Positions 9,272 to 18,341 of a DNA stretch of 35,499 nucleotides are shown one piece after another. The notes below the pieces were generated by a model, which did no database searches, was not told the origin of the DNA, and worked only from the letters and a program-made list of their open reading frames with translations. The position numbers and the translations under genes are program-made. The DNA is from Paracoccaceae bacterium (GTDB lineage: Bacteria; Pseudomonadota; Alphaproteobacteria; Rhodobacterales; Rhodobacteraceae), in contig PUKW01000036.1 in the NCBI GenBank assembly GCA_003550665.1, positions 1 through 35,499 on the forward strand. The letters are read 5' to 3'. How positions within the stretch are numbered: position 1 is the stretch's first letter; every line of letters starts with the position of its first letter.

Positions 9272-10273
9272 TCAACCCGCGGCGCGCTGGCGCGACAGGT
9301 CCAGCGTCATGATCCGTGCGCGACCGGCATGCTTGGCCTCGTAGAGCAGCATGTCGGCATCGCGCAGCATCCGGTCGGGTTCGGGCGTGTCGTACTGGGT
9401 CGACAGGATCGCCCCGATGCTGGCGGTCACGCGACAGGGCACGTCGCGATACCAGATCGGTGCGTCGAGCCGCTCGATCAGCCGCTCGGCGATCCGCCGC
9501 AGCGGCTGGCATTCGCCGATCCCGGGCATGATGACCACGAATTCATCGCCGCCGACGCGCGCGACCATGTCGCCCTGGCGCGTCTCCTCGATCAGGATCC
9601 GCCCCACGGCCTCGAGAACGGCGTCGCCGGCGGCATGGCCATGACTGTCGTTGACCTGCTTGAAGTGATCGAGGTCGATCTGCATCAGCGCGAAACGTGG
9701 CCCCCCGCGACACAGGTGCTCGAGCGCGCTGTCCATCGCGCGACGATTGCGCAGCCCGGTGAGCGTGTCCGTGAGCGCCTGCTCCTCGGCGGCGAGCCGC
9801 GCGCCCTGCAAGCGGCGGTTCAGGCTGCGCAGCTCGTCCTGCACGGCCGTCTTGGCTTCGGTGAGGTAGAGCATCTCGATGGCGAGATCGGTCGGCGCGA
9901 AGTCGCGATCGGTGAGGCCATGGCGCTGGACGGCCTCCGCCACGCTGATGCCGAAGGACAGGTTGACCAGCGCGCCCCGCCCCCCATCGAGCGGCACGGC
10001 GAGGCCCTTGAAGCCGGTGCCCGGCGGGCTGCGCAGGCTCAACCGCAGGCGCGGCACCGGCGCCTCGGCGAGCGCATGCGCCGCGCGCAGCCCGCGGGGT
10101 CGCTGCACCGCGAAGATATCGAAGAGCGGCTCGCCGACCAGCGCCCGATCACCAGAGATCTTCGCGATCGTGCTGCCGGCCGAGGCGATGCGCCCGGTAC
10201 CGTCGAGCTGCAGGTGCATCGGCATGAGCGCATCCAGCGCCGCCGGGTCGAGCCGCAGGCCGGCCATCGTCAC
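9272..10273 (-). CDS. Diguanylate cyclase with N-terminal H-NOX-associated (HNOBA-like) sensor region
   Basis: C-terminal GGDEF domain with VGGDEF active site and RQGD I-site 5 residues upstream; GTG start at 10273 overlaps the H-NOX stop (GTGA), alternative ATG at 10267. Confidence 0.9.
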   Translation of the reverse strand: MTMAGLRLDPAALDALMPMHLQLDGTGRIASAGSTIAKISGDRALVGEPLFDIFAVQRPRGLRAAHALAEAPVPRLRLSLRSPPGTGFKGLAVPLDGGRGALVNLSFGISVAEAVQRHGLTDRDFAPTDLAIEMLYLTEAKTAVQDELRSLNRRLQGARLAAEEQALTDTLTGLRNRRAMDSALEHLCRGGPRFALMQIDLDHFKQVNDSHGHAAGDAVLEAVGRILIEETRQGDMVARVGGDEFVVIMPGIGECQPLRRIAERLIERLDAPIWYRDVPCRVTASIGAILSTQYDTPEPDRMLRDADMLLYEAKHAGRARIMTLDLSRQRAAG

Positions 10274-10878
10274 GGGGCGTCCTGCCGAACGGGCGCGCCG
10301 ACGCCGGCGAGTTCGAAGCGCCGTCCGGCGGCATGGGCGCGGTCGAGCAGCCGGATCTCGATACGCTCGACACCGTCGGACTGCGCAACGCGCTCGAGCG
10401 TGATGAGCGCGCCGTAATCATCGGCCATCGCCTGCAGCAGGCCCGTCACGACAGGCGCAAAACCCGGATGCCGGGCGCGGCAGGTCACGCTGAACCGGCC
10501 CCCGCCCTCGTCGCGAAGCTCGAGATCCGGCAGGTCCAGATCCGGCACGGCGAGGCGCCCGCGCTCGCGCAGATCGTCGAGCGAATGAAGGAAGTCCTCG
10601 AAACTGACGCCACCGAATCGCAAGAGCCGGCGCAGGCGTTCGCGATCCGGATGCGACACGAGATAGATCCCGAGATCTTCGAGCAGGTCATCCACCGGCT
10701 TGTCGAGCGACGCCGCCGCCGCGTCGAGCACCGCGTCGGTCACCGCATCGCCGTATTCCAGCATCGTTTCGAATTCCCCGGCATCGACACCGCCCGCGCA
10801 GGCGATGGATGCCCAGCGGGCGTCGCCATAGGTGTCGCGCAGAAAGCACTCGATCGCCCGATTCACCAATCCATGCAT
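10270..10878 (-). CDS. H-NOX (heme-NO/O2-binding) domain protein lacking canonical heme-ligand residues
   Basis: MHGLVNRAIECFLRDTYGDARW N-terminus and FEDFLHSLDDL...GFAPVVTGLLQAMADDYG match the H-NOX fold family; coupled to the GGDEF gene. Confidence 0.87.
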   Translation of the reverse strand: MHGLVNRAIECFLRDTYGDARWASIACAGGVDAGEFETMLEYGDAVTDAVLDAAAASLDKPVDDLLEDLGIYLVSHPDRERLRRLLRFGGVSFEDFLHSLDDLRERGRLAVPDLDLPDLELRDEGGGRFSVTCRARHPGFAPVVTGLLQAMADDYGALITLERVAQSDGVERIEIRLLDRAHAAGRRFELAGVGAPVRQDAP

Positions 10879-11111
10879 TGCCAGACCTCTCCAGACCCAC
10901 GGACGCTAGACAGCCGGGGTTAAGAAATCGCCAAGCCGGGCGGGACGGTGCCGCGACCCGGCGCGGCGGAGCACCGGCGGCGCGCATGGTCCGGGGCCGC
11001 AGCGCGGTGTCGGAGCGCGTCGCGCTCATCTGCATCCACGCACCGCTCCCGGCCTCCTGACGTCGTGCTCCGGGCGCGAGGGAAGCGGTGCCTGCTGTCG
11101 TGCAGCACGCG

Positions 11112-11819
11112 CTAGCCCGGACCCGACGCCCACCACCCCAGCAGCCCGGGCAACTCGCCGATATCCGCAAGCACCGCATCCGCCAGCGGCGCGAGGTCAT
11201 CGCGCGCGGCCGGGCCGGTGAGCACACCTGCGGTGCGCATCCCCGCCGCGCGCCCCGCGCGCAGATCGTACAGGCTGTCGCCCACCATCAGTACCGATTG
11301 CGGGTCGAGCCGGCAGGCGCGGGCAAAGGCCGTCAGCATGCCGGGCTCCGGCTTGGGCCCGTAGCCGCTGTCATGGCCCGCGATGAAGTCGAATCGCCCG
11401 GCGAGGTCGCCCAGATGCGCGCGCGCCGGGGCCTCGGCGTCATTGGTGGCAACGCCGAGGCGCACGCCGTCCGCGCGCAGCCGGTCCAGAAGCGGCGCGA
11501 GCGGCACCGCGGGGACCATCGCGACCGCCGCCGCACTGGCATTGATGTGCGCGCGCAGCGCGGGGGATGTCATTCCCGGCAGGTGCTCGACCAGCAGTGC
11601 CACGACCTCGTCGGGGCTTCCGGCGATGGCTGGGCTGTCGGGCGCGAAGCGCCGCCGCTGCAGATCGTAGCGCAACGCACCGGCGAGCCGCGCCATCCGC
11701 CCCGCATCGCCGGAGGCGAGCTCCTCGATGAGCCCGCCGGCCCAGGCGCCCCAGCTCGCGTGAAAATCGAACAGCGTGCCATCCTTGTCGAAGATCACGC
11801 CGCGGATCGTCGTCGTCAT
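11112..11819 (-). CDS. HAD-family hydrolase (phosphoglycolate phosphatase-like)
   Basis: GVIFDKDGTLFDFHASW (DxDGT), KPEPGMLTAFARACRLDPQSVLMVGDSLYDLRAGRAAGM. Confidence 0.9.
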   Translation of the reverse strand: MTTTIRGVIFDKDGTLFDFHASWGAWAGGLIEELASGDAGRMARLAGALRYDLQRRRFAPDSPAIAGSPDEVVALLVEHLPGMTSPALRAHINASAAAVAMVPAVPLAPLLDRLRADGVRLGVATNDAEAPARAHLGDLAGRFDFIAGHDSGYGPKPEPGMLTAFARACRLDPQSVLMVGDSLYDLRAGRAAGMRTAGVLTGPAARDDLAPLADAVLADIGELPGLLGWWASGPG

Positions 11820-11884
11820 GCCGCCCCCTCGCCGCGCCGCGGCACCGGATTGACTTGCCCGCCACGATGCCGGACCGTGCGGTC

Positions 11885-12340
11885 ATGTCCGAACAGCCGC
11901 CTTATCGCCTGCACGACTCCGTCCTCTATCAGCTTACCGTGACCACGCGCCAGCAGGAGCGCCGGCTCGAGGAGCGATTGCGCGGGCTGGGGCTGACGCG
12001 GCTGACATGGTGCGTGCTGCTCGCGGTCAACAACGAGGGGCTGCGACAGCCCTCCGAGATCGCCGGGTTCATCGGGATCGACCGCCCCTCGACATCGCGC
12101 GCGCTGCGCCAGATGGAGGCGGCCGGCTGGGTCGCGCGGCGCGACGGCACACCGGACCGGCGCACGCGCTCGGTCGAGCTCACGCCGGCGGGCGTCGAGC
12201 TCCTGCACGCCGCGACCCCGCTCGCCATGGAAAACAGCAGGCACTTCCTCTCCAAGCTTGCCCCGGGCGAGGCCGAAACCCTCGCGCGGCTGCTCGAAAA
12301 GCTGCGCGCCGGCGAGACCCGCGCGCTCGACCGGTTCTGA
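11885..12340 (+). CDS. MarR-family transcriptional regulator
   Basis: wHTH with IGIDRPSTSRALRQMEAAGWVARRDGTPDRRTRSVELTPAG; start ATG 11885 chosen over TTG 11855. Confidence 0.9.
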   Translation: MSEQPPYRLHDSVLYQLTVTTRQQERRLEERLRGLGLTRLTWCVLLAVNNEGLRQPSEIAGFIGIDRPSTSRALRQMEAAGWVARRDGTPDRRTRSVELTPAGVELLHAATPLAMENSRHFLSKLAPGEAETLARLLEKLRAGETRALDRF

Positions 12341-12355
12341 TCGGCGGCATCCCGC

Positions 12356-12640
12356 TCAGGTCCAGTTGATCGGTGCGCCCCCCGGAAGACCCTGCCGCGC
12401 CGCCGCGAGGGTCTCGTATGCGAACCCGCATGCGTCGCAGCACGCCACCACCCAGTCATCATCCATCAGCACGAAGTCCATGACGGCGGCCAGAAATTCC
12501 GGATCACCCGTGCCGTCACGCAGATCCTCGAGCGCGGCGCCCGAAGCGCCGAGAAACACCGGCAGGAGGTCCTCGTTGCCCGCCAGCCAGCTCAACACCT
12601 GCAATGCGACCGTCTCGGCCCGTTCCCGCGTCATCGCCAT
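12356..12640 (-). CDS. DUF3572 domain protein
   Basis: 94 aa, ETVALQVLSWLAGNEDLLPVFLGASG...DPEFLAAVMDFVLMDDDWVVACCDACGF; divergent from pleD, a common alphaproteobacterial arrangement. Confidence 0.8.
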   Translation of the reverse strand: MAMTRERAETVALQVLSWLAGNEDLLPVFLGASGAALEDLRDGTGDPEFLAAVMDFVLMDDDWVVACCDACGFAYETLAAARQGLPGGAPINWT

Positions 12641-12723
12641 GATTGACCCCGCGAAAGAAAATCTTAACCATTTCTGCCAAAGTTGAGGAACGCACTGCGC
12701 GCACCTCGGGAGACGGAGTCACA

Positions 12724-14112
12724 ATGGCCGGCAAGGTCCTCATCGTCGATGATGTTTCAACGAACCGACTGGTCCTCAAGGCCAAGCTGTCGCGCAGCTG
12801 TTACGAGACGCTTCAGGCCGGCGACGGGACGACGGCGCTCGCACTGGCGCGCGCGGAGCAGCCGGGTCTGATCCTGCTCGACATGATGCTGCCGGATCTC
12901 GACGGGGTCGCGGTGTGCCGGCGGCTGCGCGCCGATCCGGCAACCCGCGACATCCCCGTGATCGTCGTGACGGCCCTCGACGACGCCGAGAGCCGGCGCC
13001 GCGCGCTGCGCGCCGGGGCGGATGACTTCCTCACCAAGCCGGTGGATGAGCTGATGCTGCTCGCGCGGATGCGCAATCTCCTGCGCGCCCGGCAGACCGA
13101 AAGCGAGCTCGGCCAGCGCATCCCGGCCGACACCGCGGGCGGCTTTGCCGAGCCCGAAGCGGCCTTCGAGGGCGCCGGGCCGCGCGGCCGGATCGCGCTC
13201 GTGGCGCGCGACCGGGCGGCGGGGGTCGCCTGGCGGGCCGCACTCGCGCGGCACCTGCAGCATGATTTCGAGATCTGCAGCCCCTCGGAAGCACTGAACG
13301 CGCGCGACGGCGCCGACGCGCCGCAGCTTTTCGTCATCGACGCCGATATCGACCGGCCCGGCGGCGGGCTGCAGCTCATGTCCGAACTTCGCGCCCGGGC
13401 GGGCACGCGCCACGCCGCGCTGTGCATCGTGCTCGACCCGGGCGCACGCGACACCGGGATCACCGCGCTCGATCAGGGGGCGAGCGAGCTTTTGCCGCGC
13501 GACTTCGAACCCCGCGAGGCGGCGCTGCGCATTGCCACGCAGCTGCGCCGCAAGCTGCGCGCCGACCGGCTGCGCGAGGCGCTGCGCGACGAGCTGCGTT
13601 TCGCCGTGACCGATCCGCTCACCGGGCTGCACAATCGCCGCCACGCGATTCCGCAACTCGCGCGCATCGCCCAGCAGGCGCGCCGCACCGGGCAGCGCTA
13701 CGCGATCATGCTTCTCGATCTCGACCGCTTCAAGGAGGTCAATGATCGCTGGGGGCACGGTGCGGGCGATGCCGTGCTGATGGAGGTCGCCGCGCGTCTG
13801 CGCGACGCGATGCGTCCCAGCGACATGCTCGCGCGGATCGGCGGCGAGGAATTCCTCGTCGCGATGCCGGGGGTCGATCTGGGCGCCGCCCGGCTCGCCG
13901 CGGAGCGTCTGCGTCAGGTCGTCGAGGCGCGGCCCTTCGCGCTCCCCGCCGACGCGGGCAGCGTCTGCGTGACCCTTTCGGTGGGGCTCGTGGTCGAGGA
14001 TGGCTCGGACGCGCAGGACGGCATCGGCGGTATCGACCGTGCCGACCGCGCGCTTCGCGCCGCCAAATCGGAGGGGCGCAATCAGGTCACTGTGGGCCTG
14101 TGCGCGGCCTGA
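12724..14112 (+). CDS. pleD: PleD-like response regulator diguanylate cyclase (REC-REC'-GGDEF)
   Basis: MAGKVLIVDDVSTNRLVLKAKL...LILLDMMLPDLDG...FLTKPVDELML, degenerate second REC, then GGEEF with RPSD I-site. Confidence 0.93.
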   Translation: MAGKVLIVDDVSTNRLVLKAKLSRSCYETLQAGDGTTALALARAEQPGLILLDMMLPDLDGVAVCRRLRADPATRDIPVIVVTALDDAESRRRALRAGADDFLTKPVDELMLLARMRNLLRARQTESELGQRIPADTAGGFAEPEAAFEGAGPRGRIALVARDRAAGVAWRAALARHLQHDFEICSPSEALNARDGADAPQLFVIDADIDRPGGGLQLMSELRARAGTRHAALCIVLDPGARDTGITALDQGASELLPRDFEPREAALRIATQLRRKLRADRLREALRDELRFAVTDPLTGLHNRRHAIPQLARIAQQARRTGQRYAIMLLDLDRFKEVNDRWGHGAGDAVLMEVAARLRDAMRPSDMLARIGGEEFLVAMPGVDLGAARLAAERLRQVVEARPFALPADAGSVCVTLSVGLVVEDGSDAQDGIGGIDRADRALRAAKSEGRNQVTVGLCAA

Positions 14113-14115
14113 TCC

Positions 14116-15003
14116 TCAGCCCGCGCGCACCGTAACGACCGGCGTCGCGACCCGCTGCTCTTGCTCGGGCCAGTGCTCATGGGTGCGCACGCCGCCCGCG
14201 GCGCGCACCCTCTGAACCGCGTCGAGACCGACATCCGCGATCGCCCAGCCGGGCACGTCGCGGTCGCTTTCGGCGAGGACTCCGTCGTCGGGCCAGCCGC
14301 GATCGGGCGGGCCGTAGATCGCGGCGCGGCCGGTATTGGCCTCGACCGGCTCGCACCACGCGGCCGGGCCGACCGTCGGCGACTGGACCGTGACGCACTG
14401 ATTCTCGAGCGCGCGCGCCATGGCGCCGATTCGCACGCGGCTGAAGCCCGCGCGCGTTTCGGTCGCCGAGGGCACCAGCAGGATCTGCGCGCCCGCATCC
14501 ACCAGAGCGCGCGCCAGCAGCGGGAACTCGCAATCATAGCAGATCAGCACCCCGATCCGTCCCAGCGCCGTGTCGAAGACATGCAGCGGCCCGCCCGGCA
14601 CGATATTCCAAGGATCGCGCTCATAGGGGACCATGATCTGCTTGTCCTGGTGGCCGATCACGCCGCGGGGGCCGTAAAACGTCGCGCGGTTGACGGGCCG
14701 TTCGGCGCCCGCCGTCCAGACCGGCCCGCTCGCGCCGAGGATATGCACGCCATGCGCCGCCGCGAGCTCGGCGTGCAGCGCATCGACCGCCTCCTTGCGG
14801 GCCGCGACCGCGCGCGCGGCCGCCTCGCGGTCGCTCCCCGCGCCGTCGAGCGCGGCGAGCTCCATCGCGCCGTATTCGGGAAACACGATCAGATCGCCCC
14901 CCTGCCCGGCCGCATCACCGACCCAGCGCGCGAGCTTTTCGGTATACGCGGCCCAATCGGCAAGCTGGTCGATCGGATAGGCGGCGGCGGCGATGCGGAT
15001 CAT
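14116..15003 (-). CDS. Carbon-nitrogen hydrolase (nitrilase superfamily)
   Basis: DLIVFPEYGAME (Glu), GVLICYDCEFPLLARALVDAGAQILLVPSAT (Cys nucleophile). Confidence 0.88.
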   Translation of the reverse strand: MIRIAAAAYPIDQLADWAAYTEKLARWVGDAAGQGGDLIVFPEYGAMELAALDGAGSDREAAARAVAARKEAVDALHAELAAAHGVHILGASGPVWTAGAERPVNRATFYGPRGVIGHQDKQIMVPYERDPWNIVPGGPLHVFDTALGRIGVLICYDCEFPLLARALVDAGAQILLVPSATETRAGFSRVRIGAMARALENQCVTVQSPTVGPAAWCEPVEANTGRAAIYGPPDRGWPDDGVLAESDRDVPGWAIADVGLDAVQRVRAAGGVRTHEHWPEQEQRVATPVVTVRAG

Positions 15004-15608
15004 TGGGCCCTCCCCGGCGCGTCGAGCGCGCGGATCCAGAATTGCAGCGGCTTGCGCGTCTCGTCGTCGATGTCCACGTCCTTCCAGGCGAATTCGGCGA
15101 CCACCCCAGGCATCGGCGCGTAACCGCGCCGGCGCCAGAAGCCGTCGAGCGGGCGGTAGTCGGCGGAGCGCTGCGGATGATCGTCAGGCCGGATCACGCC
15201 GCAGAACGCGCTCCAGCGCCGGCCGAGCGCGCGGGCGTGATCCTCGCGCAGATCGAAGAAGCGATGCCCGATCCCAGCGCCGCGATATGCCGGCAGCAGC
15301 ACCGACTCGGCGCAGTAGAACACGTCCGCGAGCGCGATGCCCGTGCCCGCGAAGGCATCTGCGAAATCCTCGGCGTGATCCTCCATCGGCGTGCCGGTCG
15401 CAGCCCCCACGAGGGTGTCGCCGTCGAAGGCGCCGACGAGGATCGCGCCGGGGCTGTTGCGGTAGATTTCGAGATAGGCGCGCTCATAAGCGGCGTCGCC
15501 GTCGTAGAGATAGGGCCAGTCGCGAAACACCGCGATACGCAGCCGCGCCACGTCATCGAGCGCGGCCGCGAGCGCGGCGCCGGTGAGTGTCTCCACGCGC
15601 AGCGTCAC
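15000..15608 (-). CDS. GNAT-family N-acetyltransferase
   Basis: AESVLLPAYRGAGIGHRFFDLREDHAR (motif A); GTG start overlapping upstream stop. Confidence 0.85.
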   Translation of the reverse strand: MTLRVETLTGAALAAALDDVARLRIAVFRDWPYLYDGDAAYERAYLEIYRNSPGAILVGAFDGDTLVGAATGTPMEDHAEDFADAFAGTGIALADVFYCAESVLLPAYRGAGIGHRFFDLREDHARALGRRWSAFCGVIRPDDHPQRSADYRPLDGFWRRRGYAPMPGVVAEFAWKDVDIDDETRKPLQFWIRALDAPGRAQ

Positions 15609-16066
15609 GGCGTCTCCTCGGGCGCGCCGAAGCGCGCGATCATCCGCGCGCGGATCTGGTCGCGGGTGGCGCGGTAGGCGGCGAGCTTATCCTCGCGCGC
15701 CTCGGCAAGCCCCGTCGGATCCATGATGGGCCAGTATTCGACCTCGATATGGGCGTAGCGCGTGAGCTCGAGGGCGCGGCGCTGGCTCGCCGGCGAGAGC
15801 GCGATGATCAGGTCGAACCCCGACAGGTCATCGCCCCAGTTCTCCATCTCGTCGAAGCTGCGCGAGCGGTGACGCGCGAGCTCGACGCCGATCTCGGCGC
15901 ACACGGCGATGGCGAAACCGTCCACCTCCATGTCCTCGCGCACACCCACGGACTGCACATAGGCGCGCTGGCCGTAGAGCTGCTTCATCAGCCCCTCCGC
16001 CATCGGCGAGCGCACCGCATTGTGATCGCAGCAGAACAGCACCGAGGACGGGAAGGGCTGCGTCAA
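15605..16066 (-). CDS. Low-molecular-weight protein-tyrosine-phosphatase / ArsC-like family
   Basis: VLFCCDHNAVRSPMAEGLMKQL (Cx5R P-loop), later YWPIMDPTG (DP general-acid region). TTG start. Confidence 0.88.
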   Translation of the reverse strand: MTQPFPSSVLFCCDHNAVRSPMAEGLMKQLYGQRAYVQSVGVREDMEVDGFAIAVCAEIGVELARHRSRSFDEMENWGDDLSGFDLIIALSPASQRRALELTRYAHIEVEYWPIMDPTGLAEAREDKLAAYRATRDQIRARMIARFGAPEETP

Positions 16067-16067
16067 A

Positions 16068-16556
16068 TCAGCCCCCGTAATGCAGCACGCAGATCAGCGT
16101 GAAGAGCCGGCGCGCCGTGTCGATATCCACCTCGGCCTTGCCCTCGAGCCGCTCCTGCAGGATGCGCGCACCCTCGGTGTGAATGCCGCGCCGCGCCATG
16201 TCGATGGTTTCGATCTGCGAGGGGGGCAGGCGCTTGACGGCATCGAAATAGCTGTCGCAGATCTGGTAGTAGTCCTTGACCACCTGTCGGAACGGGCCGA
16301 GCGACAGGTGAAACTCCGCCGCCGGGCTGCCGGCCTCGTCGGCGACATCCACGACCAGCCGCCGCTCGCGGATCGCCAGCGCCAGCCGGTATGGCCCCGG
16401 CGGCATGTCGCGGTCCTCGCGCGCGGGCAGGGCGAAGCTATTATCCTCGAGCAGGTCGAATATGGCGACGCGGCGCTCCTGCTCGATCTCGGGCGTCGGC
16501 GCGGGCAGGCCCGAATCGTCGATCTCGATATGACAGATGTGGTTGCGCTCAGTCAT
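16068..16556 (-). CDS. UPF0262 family protein
   Basis: 162 aa, FHLSLGPFRQVVKDYYQICDSYFDAVKRLPPSQIETIDMARRGIHTEG; conserved neighbour of hisD. Confidence 0.9.
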   Translation of the reverse strand: MTERNHICHIEIDDSGLPAPTPEIEQERRVAIFDLLEDNSFALPAREDRDMPPGPYRLALAIRERRLVVDVADEAGSPAAEFHLSLGPFRQVVKDYYQICDSYFDAVKRLPPSQIETIDMARRGIHTEGARILQERLEGKAEVDIDTARRLFTLICVLHYGG

Positions 16557-17862
16557 CGGCGCGCCTGTTCAGCCGGTCGAGCCGCGCCTGCACGGACAGC
16601 CCGTGCGCCTCGAGCCCCTCGGCGCGCGCCAGCGTCGCCGCCGCCGGCCCCACCGAACCGAGCGCGCCGGGCGTCATCCGCGCGATGGTGGTGCGCTTCA
16701 TGAAATCGAGCACCGAGAGCCCCGACGAAAAGCGCGCCGAGCCCGAGGTCGGCAGGACGTGATTCGGCCCGCCGACATAATCGCCGATGGCCTCGGGGGT
16801 GAACTGGCCCAGAAACACCGCCCCGGCATGGCGGATGCGGCCCAGCAGCGCCTCCGGATCGGCGACGCAGAGCTCGAGATGCTCGGGCGCGACGCGGTCG
16901 GACAGCGCGGCGGCCTCGCCAAGGTCGCGCACGGTGATGATGGCGCCGTGATCGCGCCAGCTCGCCGCGGCGATCTCGGCGCGCTCCAGCGTCTCGAGCC
17001 GCGCGGCGACGGCGGCCTCCACCGCCCCCGCGAAATCGGCATCGTCGGTGATCAGGATCGCCTGGGCGCCCGCGTCATGTTCGGCCTGGCTCATCAGGTC
17101 GAGCGCAATCCAGTCGGGGTCGTTGTCGCGATCGGCGATCACGAGGATCTCGGACGGGCCCGCGATCATGTCGATCCCGACCGCGCCGAAGACGCGCCGC
17201 TTGGCCGCGGCGACGAAGGCGTTGCCCGGCCCGGTGATCTTGTCCACGGGCGCGATGGTGTCGGTGCCGTAGGCAAGCGCCGCGATCGCCTGCGCCCCGC
17301 CGATGCGGTAGATCGCGTCAACCCCCGCGAGCCGCGCGGCCAGCAGCACCAGCGGGTTGGCCACCCCGTCGGGCGTCGGCACGCAGACCACGAGCCGCGC
17401 GACGCCCGCAACGCGCGCCGGAACGGCGTTCATCAACAGCGAGGACGGGTAGCTCGCGAGCCCGCCGGGCACATAGAGCCCCGCCGCATCCACCGGCGTC
17501 CAGCGCCAGCCGAGCTCGGCGCCCGCCCCGTCGTGCCAGCGCGCATCCTCGGGCAGCTGGCGTTCATGATAGGCGCGGATGCGCGCGGCGGCGGTCTCGA
17601 GCGCGGCGCGCTCGGCGGCGGGCACGCGCGCGATCGCGGCGTCGATCTCGGACTCGGTGAAGGCGAAGGCGTCCGGGGCGAGCTCGATACGGTCGAAGCG
17701 CGCCGTCAGCTCGGCGAGCGCCGCGTCGCCGCGCGCGCGCACATCGGCGATGATCGCGGCCACGGTATCATCCACATCGGCGGCGGCGTCGCGATCGCCG
17801 GCGAGGAACGCCGCGAACTCCGCCTCGAAACCGGCGGCGCGGGTGTCGAGCATGACGGGCAT
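16549..17862 (-). CDS. hisD: Histidinol dehydrogenase
   Basis: [53 protein letters not shown] 17862 preferred to the longer ORF start. Confidence 0.97.
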   Translation of the reverse strand: MPVMLDTRAAGFEAEFAAFLAGDRDAAADVDDTVAAIIADVRARGDAALAELTARFDRIELAPDAFAFTESEIDAAIARVPAAERAALETAAARIRAYHERQLPEDARWHDGAGAELGWRWTPVDAAGLYVPGGLASYPSSLLMNAVPARVAGVARLVVCVPTPDGVANPLVLLAARLAGVDAIYRIGGAQAIAALAYGTDTIAPVDKITGPGNAFVAAAKRRVFGAVGIDMIAGPSEILVIADRDNDPDWIALDLMSQAEHDAGAQAILITDDADFAGAVEAAVAARLETLERAEIAAASWRDHGAIITVRDLGEAAALSDRVAPEHLELCVADPEALLGRIRHAGAVFLGQFTPEAIGDYVGGPNHVLPTSGSARFSSGLSVLDFMKRTTIARMTPGALGSVGPAAATLARAEGLEAHGLSVQARLDRLNRRADD

Positions 17863-18341
17863 CACTCGGCCTCCGGATGTTGCGGCGCGGTTCCCGAGGG
17901 CGCCCGATAGGGGCGCGAGACGTCCTTGAGCGCGACATCGAGACATTCGACATCGAGCGCGATGGCGGCATCCCCGGCGAGGACCAGTTCGAGCCGCCCG
18001 GTCGTCTCGGGGCCCGGCTCGAACCGCAGCGACAGCAGCGACAGCACCGTGTCGCGGTCACAATCGACGAGCCCCGGCATCCGCAGCGCGAGCACATCCT
18101 GCACCACGAGGAGCGACTGGGTGCGCTCATAGGGACGGCCAGATGCCTCGGCGGCGGCGCGATCCTCCCAGCGAAAGCGATTGAGCAGGATCGCGAAGCG
18201 GCGGCGGCGCTTTTGCCAGGTCATCTCGGTGATCGGGAACACCGCATCCTGCAACAGCGAGGAGACGACCGCGAGGTCCTCCTCGTCGAGCGCGCGCAGC
18301 GCAAGCGCGGCCGCTGCATCCTCGAAGCGTGCGTCGCTCAT
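17862..18341 (-). CDS. DUF2948 family protein
   Basis: 159 aa, [14 protein letters not shown]...[20 protein letters not shown]; lies between murA and hisD as in many alphaproteobacteria. Confidence 0.88.
   Translation of the reverse strand: MSDARFEDAAAALALRALDEEDLAVVSSLLQDAVFPITEMTWQKRRRRFAILLNRFRWEDRAAAEASGRPYERTQSLLVVQDVLALRMPGLVDCDRDTVLSLLSLRFEPGPETTGRLELVLAGDAAIALDVECLDVALKDVSRPYRAPSGTAPQHPEAE

Noticed and set aside
11093-11107. TGCTG-TCGTG-CAGCA hairpin downstream of the HAD gene
   Set aside because: Five-bp stem without T-tract; within chance expectation.
10879-11111. Possible ncRNA in the long H-NOX/HAD intergenic region
   Set aside because: No convincing promoter-terminator pair; GC-rich sequence with only small stems. 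RNA-seq would be needed.
11850-11872. TTGACT as a -35 box for the MarR gene
   Set aside because: No acceptable -10 at 16-18 bp spacing (GACCGT).
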